From: an uncultured Candidatus Melainabacteria bacterium
GTDB taxonomy: Bacteria; Cyanobacteriota; Vampirovibrionia; Gastranaerophilales; Gastranaerophilaceae
Assembly: GCA_934747325.1 (NCBI GenBank)
Contig: CAKVGW010000015.1
Coordinates: 1-36,336 of the forward strand
Direction: 5' to 3'
DNA length: 36,336 bases
In this document: one piece after another, positions 7,818-15,293 of the stretch
How the letters are laid out: each line of letters opens with the position of its first letter
How positions within the stretch are numbered: the stretch's first letter is position 1
Notes under the pieces: model-generated
The model's input: the letters and a program-made list of their open reading frames with translations, nothing else
Database searches by the model: none
Told to the model about the DNA's origin: nothing
Translations under genes and position numbers: made by a program

Positions 7818-8519
7818 AAGATTTATCCAATGACAATAGAAGTCGCTGAAAGTAACTTTAGAAAATTTTCCCAAGTCGCTTTGTCGTCTAAGGAAATGTC
7901 TAAAAGTGCATTTATGAAGGCTGAAAAACAATGTGAAGTTCAATATAATTCTTTAGGAAAAACACAAAATATTTGTGAAAAATTATCAAGTTTGGTTGAT
8001 GAATTGATAACAAATGGTAAATTAGATTGGGCTGGTGTGGTATGTAGTCGTTTATCAAAATTTACGAATGTTCCTAAAGAACTTTATGAAAAATATATTA
8101 AACAAGGGTTAGAAATTGCAGAACTGCAAAACGATAAAATGCACATAGTTGCAAGGCTTGAAAACCTTCATAAAGAGTATGAAAAAGAAGGAAATAGTGA
8201 AAAATTAAGGAAAGTGCTTGTAAGAGAAGAAAGTACCTTAAAAGAAATTTTGGATGATTTTGATGGTTCGATAAAAAATTATAGAACTACTGGAGAAAAA
8301 GAGTTTAATATCGATAATTTTAAAGATATATTAGCTACAACGCAGGTGGATTTAGCAAAGATATTATTACATTCTGATCCGAAGAAAGCTATGAAAAAAT
8401 TAAAAAGTGCTATTCGTATTTTTAAAAGTTTAGGTGCTTGGGAAAGATGTGATTTTGCAAAAATGTTACTTAGAATGGCAAAAGAAAATCATTTTGGCGA
8501 TGATTATATTAGATTTTAA
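7815..8519 (+). CDS. Helical hypothetical protein, 234 aa
   Basis: I do not recognise this protein. It is predicted almost entirely helical, soluble and Lys/Glu-rich. The middle (IAELQNDKMHIVARLENLHKEY onward) and the C-terminal part (LAKILLHSDPKKAMKKLKSAIRIFKSLGAWE) resemble TPR-type helical hairpins, the latter with the typical small-residue pattern of one TPR unit. No signal peptide is present. It lacks an upstream ribosome site and may be translated from a leaderless message. It precedes the lipid-synthesis cluster but has its own start region and a TATAAT after its stop codon, so it is probably separate. Confidence 0.55.
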   Translation: MKIYPMTIEVAESNFRKFSQVALSSKEMSKSAFMKAEKQCEVQYNSLGKTQNICEKLSSLVDELITNGKLDWAGVVCSRLSKFTNVPKELYEKYIKQGLEIAELQNDKMHIVARLENLHKEYEKEGNSEKLRKVLVREESTLKEILDDFDGSIKNYRTTGEKEFNIDNFKDILATTQVDLAKILLHSDPKKAMKKLKSAIRIFKSLGAWERCDFAKMLLRMAKENHFGDDYIRF

Positions 8520-8536
8520 TATTTTATCTTTTGTAC

Positions 8537-8542
8537 TATAAT
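8537..8542 (+). promoter_or_regulatory. -10 box ahead of the rpmF-plsX-fab cluster
   Basis: TATAAT with an AAAGGAGA ribosome site about 20 nt further on. It could drive the co-directional cluster from 8573 to 14160. No clear -35 box is visible. Confidence 0.45.
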
Positions 8543-8572
8543 TATGATGTGTAGAAAGATAAAGGAGAACTT

Positions 8573-8818
8573 ATGGTTCAACAATTTAATACTCCACAGA
8601 AAACAAGACAAGCTGTAATCCTTTTCTTGAAAGGTTCTGCGACTCCTGTTGTAATGTATTTTGAAAATCCGCAAGCAGTTTATGCTGAATTGAAACAATT
8701 AATGAAAAGCCCAACTCCGGTTTTAGTTGAAAAAGAACCTATCGGGCCAATTAAAAAATTGTGTTTTGTTTCAACTCAAATTGCAGGATTAGTATTGCAG
8801 GAAGAACCGTATGCCTAA
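8573..8818 (+). CDS. Small hypothetical protein, first gene of the lipid cluster
   Basis: An 81-residue protein with a strong AAAGGAGA ribosome site. It begins MVQQFNTPQKTRQAVILFLKG and shows an alternating strand/helix pattern (AVILFLKG, PVVMYFENPQAVYAELKQLM, KLCFVSTQIAGLVL). It may be a small beta-alpha domain that binds a ligand or RNA. I do not recognise a family. Its end overlaps the next gene by 8 nt, so the two are probably translationally coupled and share a role with the DUF177/rpmF pair. Confidence 0.65.
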   Translation: MVQQFNTPQKTRQAVILFLKGSATPVVMYFENPQAVYAELKQLMKSPTPVLVEKEPIGPIKKLCFVSTQIAGLVLQEEPYA

Positions 8819-9326
8819 AGAAAAGCACATGAAAAATCATAACGCTGTTCTTATTGAAGACATTGAAAGAGAACAAGACAAAACGCTTTGCATAGAGTTT
8901 GAAGCTGAAATCAAAGAACTTGAAAATTGTAACGTAAAAGCTGACTTAGAATTTAAATCTTTAGGCGGTTATATTGAAGTGAGCGGGCATGTTGATGGTA
9001 AAGTTACGCTTGAGTGCGATAGATGTCTTAACAAATATGAATACAATTTGGATTTCGATATTGACGAAACTTATGCTAAGCATTCGCTTTATGATGAGTA
9101 TTCACAAGAGGTTGAGCTGCAAAGCGGTCAATTCATTACGGATTTAAACGGTGCTAAAGAAATTGACATTTATGACTTATTGTATCAATCTGTAATATTA
9201 CAGTTACCAAATAAAAAAGTTTGTGGTATAAATTGTAATGAGGGATTATTTGTGTCTGATGAAGATATGGAAATCCACGACGATAGAATGGACGTATTTA
9301 AAAACATTCAAATTAACCCAAAATAA
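8811..9326 (+). CDS. yceD: DUF177/YceD family protein
   Basis: The 171-residue protein has the features of YceD: the central LECDRCLNKYEYNLDFDIDETY segment, an acidic stretch with EIDIYDLLYQSVILQLP, and the late cysteine motif VCGINCNEG. YceD is usually encoded just before rpmF, as here, and has been linked in bacteria and plastids to 23S rRNA processing and accumulation. The ATG at 8811 overlaps the previous gene; an internal ATG at 8829 is a weaker alternative. Four cysteines in two pairs could bind a metal. Confidence 0.85.
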   Translation: MPKEKHMKNHNAVLIEDIEREQDKTLCIEFEAEIKELENCNVKADLEFKSLGGYIEVSGHVDGKVTLECDRCLNKYEYNLDFDIDETYAKHSLYDEYSQEVELQSGQFITDLNGAKEIDIYDLLYQSVILQLPNKKVCGINCNEGLFVSDEDMEIHDDRMDVFKNIQINPK

Positions 9327-9356
9327 AGAGGTTTTACCTCTCCCTGATAAGGGTAC

Positions 9357-9379
9357 GTAGATTGGGCTTTCAGCCCAAC
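9357..9379 (+). repeat. GTAG-headed TTGGGC hairpin (REP family B)
   Basis: GTAG (9357-9360), then TTGGGC and GCCCAA around TTTCA. It lies between yceD and rpmF. Confidence 0.75.
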
Positions 9380-9432
9380 ACAACAACAAAAAAATATATA
9401 AGTAGTACAACAAAATAGAAAGGTATAGAAAA

Positions 9433-9738
9433 ATGGCAGTACCAAAGAAAAGAACAGGGCACAGCGCTCAAGGTAAAAGAAGATCAAACTGGAAGGCTAC
9501 AAAGCCTGAATTAACAACTTGTCCAAATTGTGGAGCTAAGGTTTTAACTCACACAGTTTGTACAGCTTGCGGAACTTACAAAGGCAAAGTAGTTTCTAAT
9601 AAAGCAGAAGGTTTCCAAGAAGAAGTAAAAGAAGAAAAGAAATCTTCAAAAAAAGCTGAAAAAGTTGAAGAAGTTAAGGTTGAAGAAAAAGCTGAAGAAG
9701 TAAAAGAAGAATCTTCAGAAGAAAAACCGGAAGCTTAG
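9433..9738 (+). CDS. rpmF: Ribosomal protein L32 with a long acidic/basic tail
   Basis: The first 55-60 residues are ordinary L32: MAVPKKRTGHSAQGKRRSNW, then a zinc ribbon CPNCG (about residue 30) and CTACG (about 44). L32 is normally 56-62 residues long. Here the frame continues for some 45 residues made almost only of Glu, Lys, Ser, Val and Ala (EEVKEEKKSSKKAEKVEEVK and onward), which should be disordered or a charged helix. The tail is in frame and ends at a proper stop before a hairpin, so it is not an obvious frameshift. The ribosome site AGAAAGG lies before the ATG. Confidence 0.93.
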   Translation: MAVPKKRTGHSAQGKRRSNWKATKPELTTCPNCGAKVLTHTVCTACGTYKGKVVSNKAEGFQEEVKEEKKSSKKAEKVEEVKVEEKAEEVKEESSEEKPEA

Positions 9739-9753
9739 TTAAGGAAATTGAAC

Positions 9754-9782
9754 GGTGCGGCTTTTAAGTCGCACCCTGTTTT
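9754..9782 (+). terminator. Hairpin between rpmF and plsX, weak terminator or attenuator
   Basis: GGTGCGGC pairs with GTCGCACC (one G-U) around TTTTAA, followed by CTGTTTTC. The short T-run suggests partial termination within the operon. Confidence 0.5.
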
Positions 9783-9815
9783 CTAAATAATTTAAGGGAT
9801 AAAGGGAAGAGTTAA

Positions 9816-10871
9816 ATGACAAGAATAGCTATTGATGCAATGGGTGGAGATCACGCTCCTTTTGAAATTGTTGCAGGTGCAGTGTGGGCAGCCGCAGAAT
9901 ACGGTGTAGCTTTAGAATTAGTAGGTAAGCAGGATAGAATTGAGCATTGTCTTGAAGTGATTCAACAAGAGGGTTTTCTTTCTGATTGCGGTAAAGCGGG
10001 CAGAAAAAGAAGGGTTCGAGTTGATGTTAAATCGCTTGATATCAAAGTTACTCACGCATCTGAAATTATTGAAATGGGTGAAGCTCCGGGGCAAGCTATT
10101 CGTAAGAAAAAGAATTCTTCAATCGTGTTGACTGTAAGCTCAGTTGCAACAGGCAGTTCCGACGCATTAGTTGCAGCAGGCTCTACGGGTGCAGCTATGG
10201 CATCAAGTTTATTCGGCTTAGGTAGAATTCCGGGAATTGATAGACCTGCAATCGCAGTAACACTTCCTACAATGAAAAAGCCAATCGTTATTATTGATGG
10301 TGGCGCAAATAGCAATTGTACACCTCAAATGCTTAAGCAGTTTGCTATTATGGGCATGACTTTTTCTAAGAATGTTTTAGGTATTGAAAATCCTAGAGTT
10401 GGGGTTTTGAATATCGGTGAAGAAGCAGGAAAAGGTAACGAACTGGCTCAAAACACATATAACTTGTTGGAAGAAGAAAAAGAAAAATTCAACTTCATGG
10501 GCAATATTGAAGGCAGAGAATTATTCTTAAATTTATGCGATGTAGTTGTTTGTGACGGCTTTGTAGGTAACGTTGTTTTGAAAGTTACAGAAGGTACTTC
10601 ATCACTATTATTCAAGATGATTAAAAGCGAATTTAAGTCTGATTTCTTGGGTATGTTGATTGGTTTGTTGGCAAAACCTTTCATGAAAAGAATTTATGAA
10701 AAAATCAACTACGAAGAATTCGGTGGTTGTTTACTTTTAGGCGTGAAAGGTATTACGGTTATTTCTCACGGAAGAAGTAAGGCATACGCGATTAAAAATG
10801 CTGTAAGAGTAGCAAAAGAAGCTGTTGAAACAGGTGTAAACAGAAAGATTTCAGAAAGAATTGAAGGATAA
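9816..10871 (+). CDS. plsX: Phosphate acyltransferase PlsX
   Basis: A 351-residue cytosolic or peripheral enzyme that turns acyl-ACP and phosphate into acyl-phosphate, the donor for PlsY. It opens with RIAIDAMGGDHAP, the family signature. Further on are VAAGSTGAAMASSLFGLGRI near 120-140, RPAIAVTLPT and DGGAN near 155-165, VGVLNIGEEAGKGN near 195-208, and the C-terminal GCLLLGVKGITVISHGRSKAYAIKNA. Length is typical. It lies between rpmF and fabH, the usual bacterial order yceD-rpmF-plsX-fabH-fabD-fabG. Confidence 0.96.
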   Translation: MTRIAIDAMGGDHAPFEIVAGAVWAAAEYGVALELVGKQDRIEHCLEVIQQEGFLSDCGKAGRKRRVRVDVKSLDIKVTHASEIIEMGEAPGQAIRKKKNSSIVLTVSSVATGSSDALVAAGSTGAAMASSLFGLGRIPGIDRPAIAVTLPTMKKPIVIIDGGANSNCTPQMLKQFAIMGMTFSKNVLGIENPRVGVLNIGEEAGKGNELAQNTYNLLEEEKEKFNFMGNIEGRELFLNLCDVVVCDGFVGNVVLKVTEGTSSLLFKMIKSEFKSDFLGMLIGLLAKPFMKRIYEKINYEEFGGCLLLGVKGITVISHGRSKAYAIKNAVRVAKEAVETGVNRKISERIEG

Positions 10872-10950
10872 ATTAAATAAAGTTTAATAATATGTGAAAA
10901 ATTTTGGGCAAAGAGAGTTACCCAAAATTTTTCCGTGATTAAAGAAAAAT

Positions 10951-10974
10951 GTAGGTTGGGCATTCTTGCCCAAC
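10951..10974 (+). repeat. GTAG-headed GTTGGGC hairpin (REP family B)
   Basis: GTAG (10951-10954), GTTGGGC, a 6-nt loop and GCCCAAC. It is the left part of a composite repeat that recurs upstream of dapA. Confidence 0.8.
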
Positions 10975-10983
10975 AAAAAACTA

Positions 10984-11063
10984 AAGAGGGTAGAACCCTT
11001 TCTCGCATTCGTAAGGCTCGCGAAACTTGCCAACGACTGCTCCCTCTTTCAAGTAGAGGGGAA
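10984..11063 (+). repeat. Composite repeat, right part, copy 1 (upstream of fabH)
   Basis: It starts AGAGGG, carries the shared core CGCATTCGTAAGGCTC then TTGCCAACGACTGCTCCC, and ends TAGAGGGGAA. The same order of blocks occurs at 22264-22349. The first and last parts can pair (AGAGGG and CCCTCT, and the internal GGGT with ACCC). Confidence 0.75.
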
Positions 11064-11093
11064 TAGATTAAACAAAAGAGGAGTAAAAATACA

Positions 11094-12104
11094 ATGGGAA
11101 ATAATACAATTCCTTTAAGAATTGCAGGCGTTGGATATAGCGTGCCTGAAACAATTATTACAAACGATGATTTAACAAAATTATACGAAACATCTGACGA
11201 ATGGATTTATACAAGAACAGGGATTAAAGAAAGACGTCTTGTTTCAGGTAATGAAGATGCAATAGATTTAGGAGTAGAAGCTTCAAAAAGAGCGATTGCA
11301 AAATCAGGCATTAACGTGGATGAAATTGATATGGTTATAGCAGCAACTTCTGCGCCACCTCAATTATATCCTGCACTAGCTTGTCAGGTTCAAGCAAGGT
11401 TAGAAATTCCTAATCATGTTCCTTCATTTGATATCACAGCGGCTTGCTCAGGTTTAATTTATGCCTTAAGCATGGCAAAAGCTTATATCGGAAGTGGAAT
11501 GTACAAAACAATTTTAATCGTTGCAACAGATAACAATTCAAGACTTTTAAATTGGGAAGATCGCTCAACTTCTATTTTGTTCGGTGACGGTGCAGGTGCT
11601 ATGGTTGTAACTCAAGCAGAAGATGGTGTTGATGACATTATTGCTATTGATATTAAAGCAGATGGTTCATTAGGTTCTTTAATTGAATTACCGTTTGCAG
11701 GCAAGAATTGTCCTCTTGTTGAACCTTGCGATGAAGTAAAACAAGGTATTACTATGAATGGTAAAGAAGTTTACAAATTTGTAGCAAGAGTTTTGCCTCA
11801 ATATGTAGAAGAAATGATTACAAATGCAGGTATGAAGGCTGAAGATATTGATTATTTGATACCACACCAAGCAAACTTAAGAATTATTCACGCGGTTCAA
11901 GAAAGATTAGGATATTCAGAAGAAAAAGTTGTTACTAATATTAAATATTATGGTAACACATCAGCAGCTTCAATTCCTCTTGCAATGGCAGAAAGCGTAG
12001 AACAAGGAAAAGTTAAATTAGGTTCAACAGCTATTCTTTGCGGTTTCGGTGCCGGCATGACTTGGGGCGGCGCAATTGTGAGATTGAGAGAAGGAATATG
12101 TTAA
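11094..12104 (+). CDS. fabH: 3-oxoacyl-ACP synthase III FabH
   Basis: This 336-residue enzyme starts fatty-acid chains by condensing acetyl-CoA with malonyl-ACP. The Cys-His-Asn triad is complete: Cys118 in DITAACSG, His258 in PHQANLRI, and Asn288 in YYGNTSAAS. The CoA-side tryptophan is in SDEWIYTRTGIKERR near 34-48, and the C-terminal GFGAGMTWGGAIV glycine-rich turn is present. A good AGAGGAG site precedes the ATG. A composite hairpin repeat separates it from plsX, so the transcript may be broken or processed there. Confidence 0.96.
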   Translation: MGNNTIPLRIAGVGYSVPETIITNDDLTKLYETSDEWIYTRTGIKERRLVSGNEDAIDLGVEASKRAIAKSGINVDEIDMVIAATSAPPQLYPALACQVQARLEIPNHVPSFDITAACSGLIYALSMAKAYIGSGMYKTILIVATDNNSRLLNWEDRSTSILFGDGAGAMVVTQAEDGVDDIIAIDIKADGSLGSLIELPFAGKNCPLVEPCDEVKQGITMNGKEVYKFVARVLPQYVEEMITNAGMKAEDIDYLIPHQANLRIIHAVQERLGYSEEKVVTNIKYYGNTSAASIPLAMAESVEQGKVKLGSTAILCGFGAGMTWGGAIVRLREGIC

Positions 12105-12107
12105 TTT

Positions 12108-12205
12108 AAGTTGAAGAGTTGAAAAGCGGAAGAGTTGAAAAGAATTTATGACCGAAGGGAATTAAAAGAACGTTTTCACTATTCAACCATTCAACTCTTC
12201 AACTT
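12108..12205. repeat. Long-arm inverted repeat of TTGAAGAGTTGAA type
   Basis: A 16-bp perfect arm (12108-12123 with 12190-12205, AAGTTGAAGAGTTGAA) encloses about 66 nt that contain further GTTGAAA/TTCAAC copies. A related element is at 24631-24695. It fills most of the fabH-fabD gap. Confidence 0.7.
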
Positions 12206-12249
12206 TTTAAAGATGTAATCAAAGTTTATAAAACAAAAAGGAGTATACC

Positions 12250-13197
12250 ATGGTAAAAAAAGTAGCATTTTTATTCCCTGGACAAGGTTCACAAGCAGTG
12301 GGCATGGGAAAAGATTTATATGATAATTTTGAAGCTGCAAAAAATGTTTTTGATACAGCTGATAAAACTTTAGGTAAAAGTATTACTACGATTTGTTTTG
12401 AAGGACCTGAAGAAGATTTGAAACAAACTGTTAATACACAACCTTCAATTGTAACAATGTCAATTGCAGCAATGGAAGCTTTAAAAGCAGAATTAAATAT
12501 TAACGCTGATTTTGTTGCGGGTCATTCTTTGGGAGAATATTGTGCAATGCATGCTGCAGGGGTTATGGATTTAGAAACAACTCTTAAACTTATCCAAAAA
12601 CGTGCAGATTTGATGGGCGCTACAAAAGGCGGTTCTATGGCTGCAGTTTTGAATGCTTCTGAAGAACAGCTTAAACAAGGATTGGAAGAAGGTTCAAAAG
12701 TTGGTTATGTTGATGTTGCAAACTACAATTCACCTGCGCAAGTTGTTATTACAGGTGATGATAACGCAGTTAAAGCCGCTTCTGAATGGTTGCTTGCTAA
12801 CGGTGTAAGAAGAGTTGTGCCTCTTGCTGTTTCAGGTGCATTCCACTCTAAATTCATGGAAAATGCAGGTAAAGAATTCGCAAGCTTTGTTGCTGAATTT
12901 AGTTTAAATGACGCTTCTATTCCTGTTATTACAAATGTTGACGCAGAAGAAACAGTTAAGGCAGAAGATTTCAAATCAAAAATGCCGAGACAAATTTCTT
13001 CATCAGTTCATTGGACACAAACTATTCAAAAAATGGTTGCAGAAGGTGTTGATACGTTTATTGAAATTGGACCGGGTAAGGTTCTTGCCGGTTTGAATAA
13101 AAAGATTGCGCCTGAGGCAACGGTTTATAGCGTATTTGACAAGGCTTCATTAGATGCTACAATTGAAGCATTGAAGAGTCAATTTGCAGGAGTATAG
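12250..13197 (+). CDS. fabD: Malonyl-CoA:ACP transacylase FabD
   Basis: A 315-residue enzyme that loads malonate from CoA onto acyl carrier protein. It has FPGQGSQAVGMG near residues 9-20, the nucleophile Ser93 in GHSLGEY, the malonate-binding arginine in QKRADLM near 117-123, and His199 in SGAFHSKFM. The C-terminus carries the usual ...FIEIGPGKVLAGL motif. Length is typical. The next gene begins 3 nt after the stop with its ribosome site inside the fabD end. Confidence 0.96.
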   Translation: MVKKVAFLFPGQGSQAVGMGKDLYDNFEAAKNVFDTADKTLGKSITTICFEGPEEDLKQTVNTQPSIVTMSIAAMEALKAELNINADFVAGHSLGEYCAMHAAGVMDLETTLKLIQKRADLMGATKGGSMAAVLNASEEQLKQGLEEGSKVGYVDVANYNSPAQVVITGDDNAVKAASEWLLANGVRRVVPLAVSGAFHSKFMENAGKEFASFVAEFSLNDASIPVITNVDAEETVKAEDFKSKMPRQISSSVHWTQTIQKMVAEGVDTFIEIGPGKVLAGLNKKIAPEATVYSVFDKASLDATIEALKSQFAGV

Positions 13198-13200
13198 TTA

Positions 13201-13416
13201 ATGAATTTTAAATTATCCGGTGCAACCAGAGAGCTTTTGGCAAATCCTTCTGGGTATCGTATAAAATCAAAGAAGCTTGATTTGGAGCCTCGAAATATAT
13301 ATCTAAGAAGCGGAAGAATAATGAAACAGAAAGAAGTATTCGGATATCTTGATAAAATTGGAAAAGAGTCTTATTGGACTAGAATCAAAGACTGGTGTAA
13401 AAATATATTCAAATAA
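13201..13416 (+). CDS. 71-aa orphan protein inside the fab operon
   Basis: I do not recognise this protein. It is 71 residues, strongly basic, and has a C-terminal amphipathic aromatic stretch (YWTRIKDWCKNIFK) that might touch a membrane or a partner. The start is supported by AGGAG 8 nt upstream, within the last codons of fabD, and it ends 12 nt before fabG, so it is very probably translated with them. It lies between fabD and fabG and near where acpP is often found, but it lacks the DSL phosphopantetheine site and is not an acyl carrier protein. Confidence 0.65.
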   Translation: MNFKLSGATRELLANPSGYRIKSKKLDLEPRNIYLRSGRIMKQKEVFGYLDKIGKESYWTRIKDWCKNIFK

Positions 13417-13428
13417 GGAGAAAAAGAC

Positions 13429-14160
13429 ATGACAGAAAGAAAAATTGCTTTAATTACAGGCGGTTCACGTGGTATCGGTTTGGCTTGTGCTTTAGAATTG
13501 GCAAAAGCTGGTTGCGACATTATTATTAACGATATTTGTGAGGCTGAAAAAGCTCAACCTGCTCTTGATGAAATCAAGGCTTTGGGTGTAAACGCTTGGT
13601 TCTACCAATTTGACGTTTCAAACGCTGAAGCTGTTCAAGCTGCTGTTGATAAAATGATTGCTGAACACGGTAAAATCGACGTATTGTTGAACAACGCAGG
13701 TATTACAAAAGACGGTTTATTCATTAGAATGGATATGGAACAATGGGAAAGAGTTATTAAGATTAACTTAACTTCTGCTTATTGTGTGACTCACGCTGTA
13801 ATCAAGTACATGATGAAAGCTCGTCAAGGTTCTATCATCAATATGTCAAGTATTGTTGGTCGTCATGGTAATGCAGGTCAAGCTAACTACTCAGCTTCTA
13901 AAGCAGGTTTAATCGGTTTGACTCAAACTCTTGCAAAAGAATTTGGCGGAAGAAATATCAGAGTTAACGCAGTTTGCCCTGGTTTTATTCAAACAGCTAT
14001 GACAGCAGAACTTCCTAACATTGATGAATACTTAAAAGCTATTCCAATGAAGAGATTAGGAACTCCGGAAGATATCGCTAAGGTTGTTAAATTCTTGGCT
14101 CTTGATACTGAATACGTAACTGGTCAAGCTATCGAAGTTGCAGGCGGCTTGATGATATAG
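13429..14160 (+). CDS. fabG: 3-oxoacyl-ACP reductase FabG
   Basis: A 243-residue short-chain dehydrogenase that reduces 3-oxoacyl-ACP with NADPH. The cofactor motif TGGSRGIGLA is at 10-19, NNAG at 88-91, and the catalytic Ser141, Tyr154 and Lys158 (NYSASKAG) are all present, as is PGFIQTAMT near 185-193. It is the last gene of the cluster; no acpP or fabF follows. AAGGAG precedes the ATG. The family is broad, but the operon position supports FabG strongly. Confidence 0.95.
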   Translation: MTERKIALITGGSRGIGLACALELAKAGCDIIINDICEAEKAQPALDEIKALGVNAWFYQFDVSNAEAVQAAVDKMIAEHGKIDVLLNNAGITKDGLFIRMDMEQWERVIKINLTSAYCVTHAVIKYMMKARQGSIINMSSIVGRHGNAGQANYSASKAGLIGLTQTLAKEFGGRNIRVNAVCPGFIQTAMTAELPNIDEYLKAIPMKRLGTPEDIAKVVKFLALDTEYVTGQAIEVAGGLMI

Positions 14161-14204
14161 TGTGCGCGCGTCTTATTAAAGATGCGAGTTGAAAGTTGAA
14201 AATT

Positions 14205-14247
14205 AAAAATGGAAAGTTGTTTTAAATAATATCAACTTTCCATTTTT
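14205..14247. repeat. AAAAATGGAAAGTTG inverted repeat
   Basis: A 15-bp perfect stem (14205-14219 with 14233-14247) related to the repeat at 347-381. A GTAG-headed hairpin follows 11 nt later. Confidence 0.7.
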
Positions 14248-14257
14248 ATTTCAAAAT

Positions 14258-14280
14258 GTAGGTTGGGCTTTCAGCCCAAC
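14258..14280 (+). repeat. GTAG-headed GTTGGGC hairpin (REP family B)
   Basis: GTAG (14258-14261), GTTGGGC, TTTCA, GCCCAAC. This is the clearest copy of the family. Confidence 0.8.
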
Positions 14281-14292
14281 AATAACTTACAA

Positions 14293-14329
14293 CAGAGTCG
14301 GAAAAAGCTTTAAGCTTTTTCCGACTCTG
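14293..14329. repeat. Near-perfect 37-nt hairpin between converging genes
   Basis: An 18-bp stem (CAGAGTCGGAAAAAGCTT with its complement) has a single-base loop. No T-run follows on either side, so it is not a standard terminator, though it could stop or protect both converging transcripts. Confidence 0.7.
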
Positions 14330-14352
14330 CTTAATGATTTTCATTTCTTTGC

Positions 14353-14736
14353 TTACCACAAACAATCAAAGATTTCACCTTTATCAATAATTCCATTATG
14401 GTTTTTATCTTCAGCATATTGTGTTCTTTCTGAATTATAAATTCTTGTAAACGGTTGTGACATTAATTCGTCTTTATTTTTTAAATGTGACTTTTGAACC
14501 TCGCCACAATAGGTTCTACCGCCAATTGTCGCACCATAGCTGGTAGTCTTACCATTGACACTATCTGAAAAAACAACCTGATTGCCACTTTTTTCTCCAT
14601 AGAAACCACCAATTGTTTTAGCATTTCTCGTTGTTACTTTACCACCCATTCCTCTTTCTGTGTCTGCAACTTTTCTACAAGCACTTGCCATTGTTTCAAA
14701 TTTCATTCCAACTCTTAATTGTCCGTCTGATACCAT
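14353..14736 (-). CDS. Small EF-hand protein, module copy 1
   Basis: A 127-residue protein of unknown family. The C-terminus carries an EF-hand or dockerin-like loop, DKNHNGIIDKGE. The middle is Gly/Thr/Ser-rich and looks like short beta strands (IGGFYGEKSGNQVVFSDS). Three cysteines are present and there is no signal peptide. AAGGAG lies before the ATG. It is transcribed away from an XRE regulator across a 233-bp gap. The arrangement and parts of the gap are repeated at 26494-27937, where the divergent gene also carries an EF-hand loop, so the pair looks like a duplicated functional unit. Confidence 0.6.
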   Translation of the reverse strand: MVSDGQLRVGMKFETMASACRKVADTERGMGGKVTTRNAKTIGGFYGEKSGNQVVFSDSVNGKTTSYGATIGGRTYCGEVQKSHLKNKDELMSQPFTRIYNSERTQYAEDKNHNGIIDKGEIFDCLW

Positions 14737-14969
14737 AATTTTTCTCCTTATTTTTTGTATTATCTCGTGTAATGTTTTCTCAGATATCCTTGATGTATAT
14801 ATAAAGTATTTTTGTTTTTAAAAATTGCCTAAAAGTTCAATGTAATACATCACAAATATGTAAAAATAAGAAACGGTGCGACATTTCAGCTTCACAAAAC
14901 TTAATATATCATGATTTAGTAGGACATATTTTTAAAATAAATTGATGTCAAATTTCTAAAAGGTAAATT
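14737..14969. promoter_or_regulatory. Divergent control region, copy 1
   Basis: It shares ordered blocks with 27346-27604: CTCGTGTAATG-like, ATGTATATATAAAGT, AAAATTGCCTAAAA, and a 22-nt identical block at 14894-14915 that contains the palindrome ATCATGAT. Conservation in a gap between diverged genes suggests promoter and operator sites. Confidence 0.6.
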
Positions 14970-15293
14970 ATGGATATAAAAAAAGAACTTGGTGAAAAAA
15001 TAAAAAGATTACGTAAGCAAAATGCTTTAACGCAGGAACAACTTGCGGAAATGATTGATATTTCATCAAGGAATTTGAGTAATATTGAACAAGGTATAAG
15101 CTTTCCAAAGCCAGAAACATTAGAACATATTTTGACGTCTTTAAATACAACGACACAAGAACTTTTTGCTAATGAACACATTAAAACAAAAGAAGAACTA
15201 ATAATGGCAATAAATGCATATATAGGTAAAATTCATAATAATCAAGAAAAACTGGAACAAATATATAAAGTCTTGAGAGATTTAATAGATTAG
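14970..15293 (+). CDS. XRE-family HTH regulator, module copy 1
   Basis: A 107-residue DNA-binding protein. The helix-turn-helix lies near residues 7-60: LGEKIKRLRKQNALTQEQLAEM and IDISSRNLSNIEQG, the classic Cro/C1 pattern. The C-terminal 40 residues are a helical tail suited to dimerisation. It is a close paralogue of the protein at 27605 (same LTQEQL.EMIDI..RNLS.IE core). It is divergent from an EF-hand gene and probably controls that gene and itself through the shared palindrome. Confidence 0.85.
   Translation: MDIKKELGEKIKRLRKQNALTQEQLAEMIDISSRNLSNIEQGISFPKPETLEHILTSLNTTTQELFANEHIKTKEELIMAINAYIGKIHNNQEKLEQIYKVLRDLID

Noticed and set aside
13201..13416. Acyl carrier protein gene in the fab cluster
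   Set aside because: The protein is basic and lacks the DSL phosphopantetheine site.
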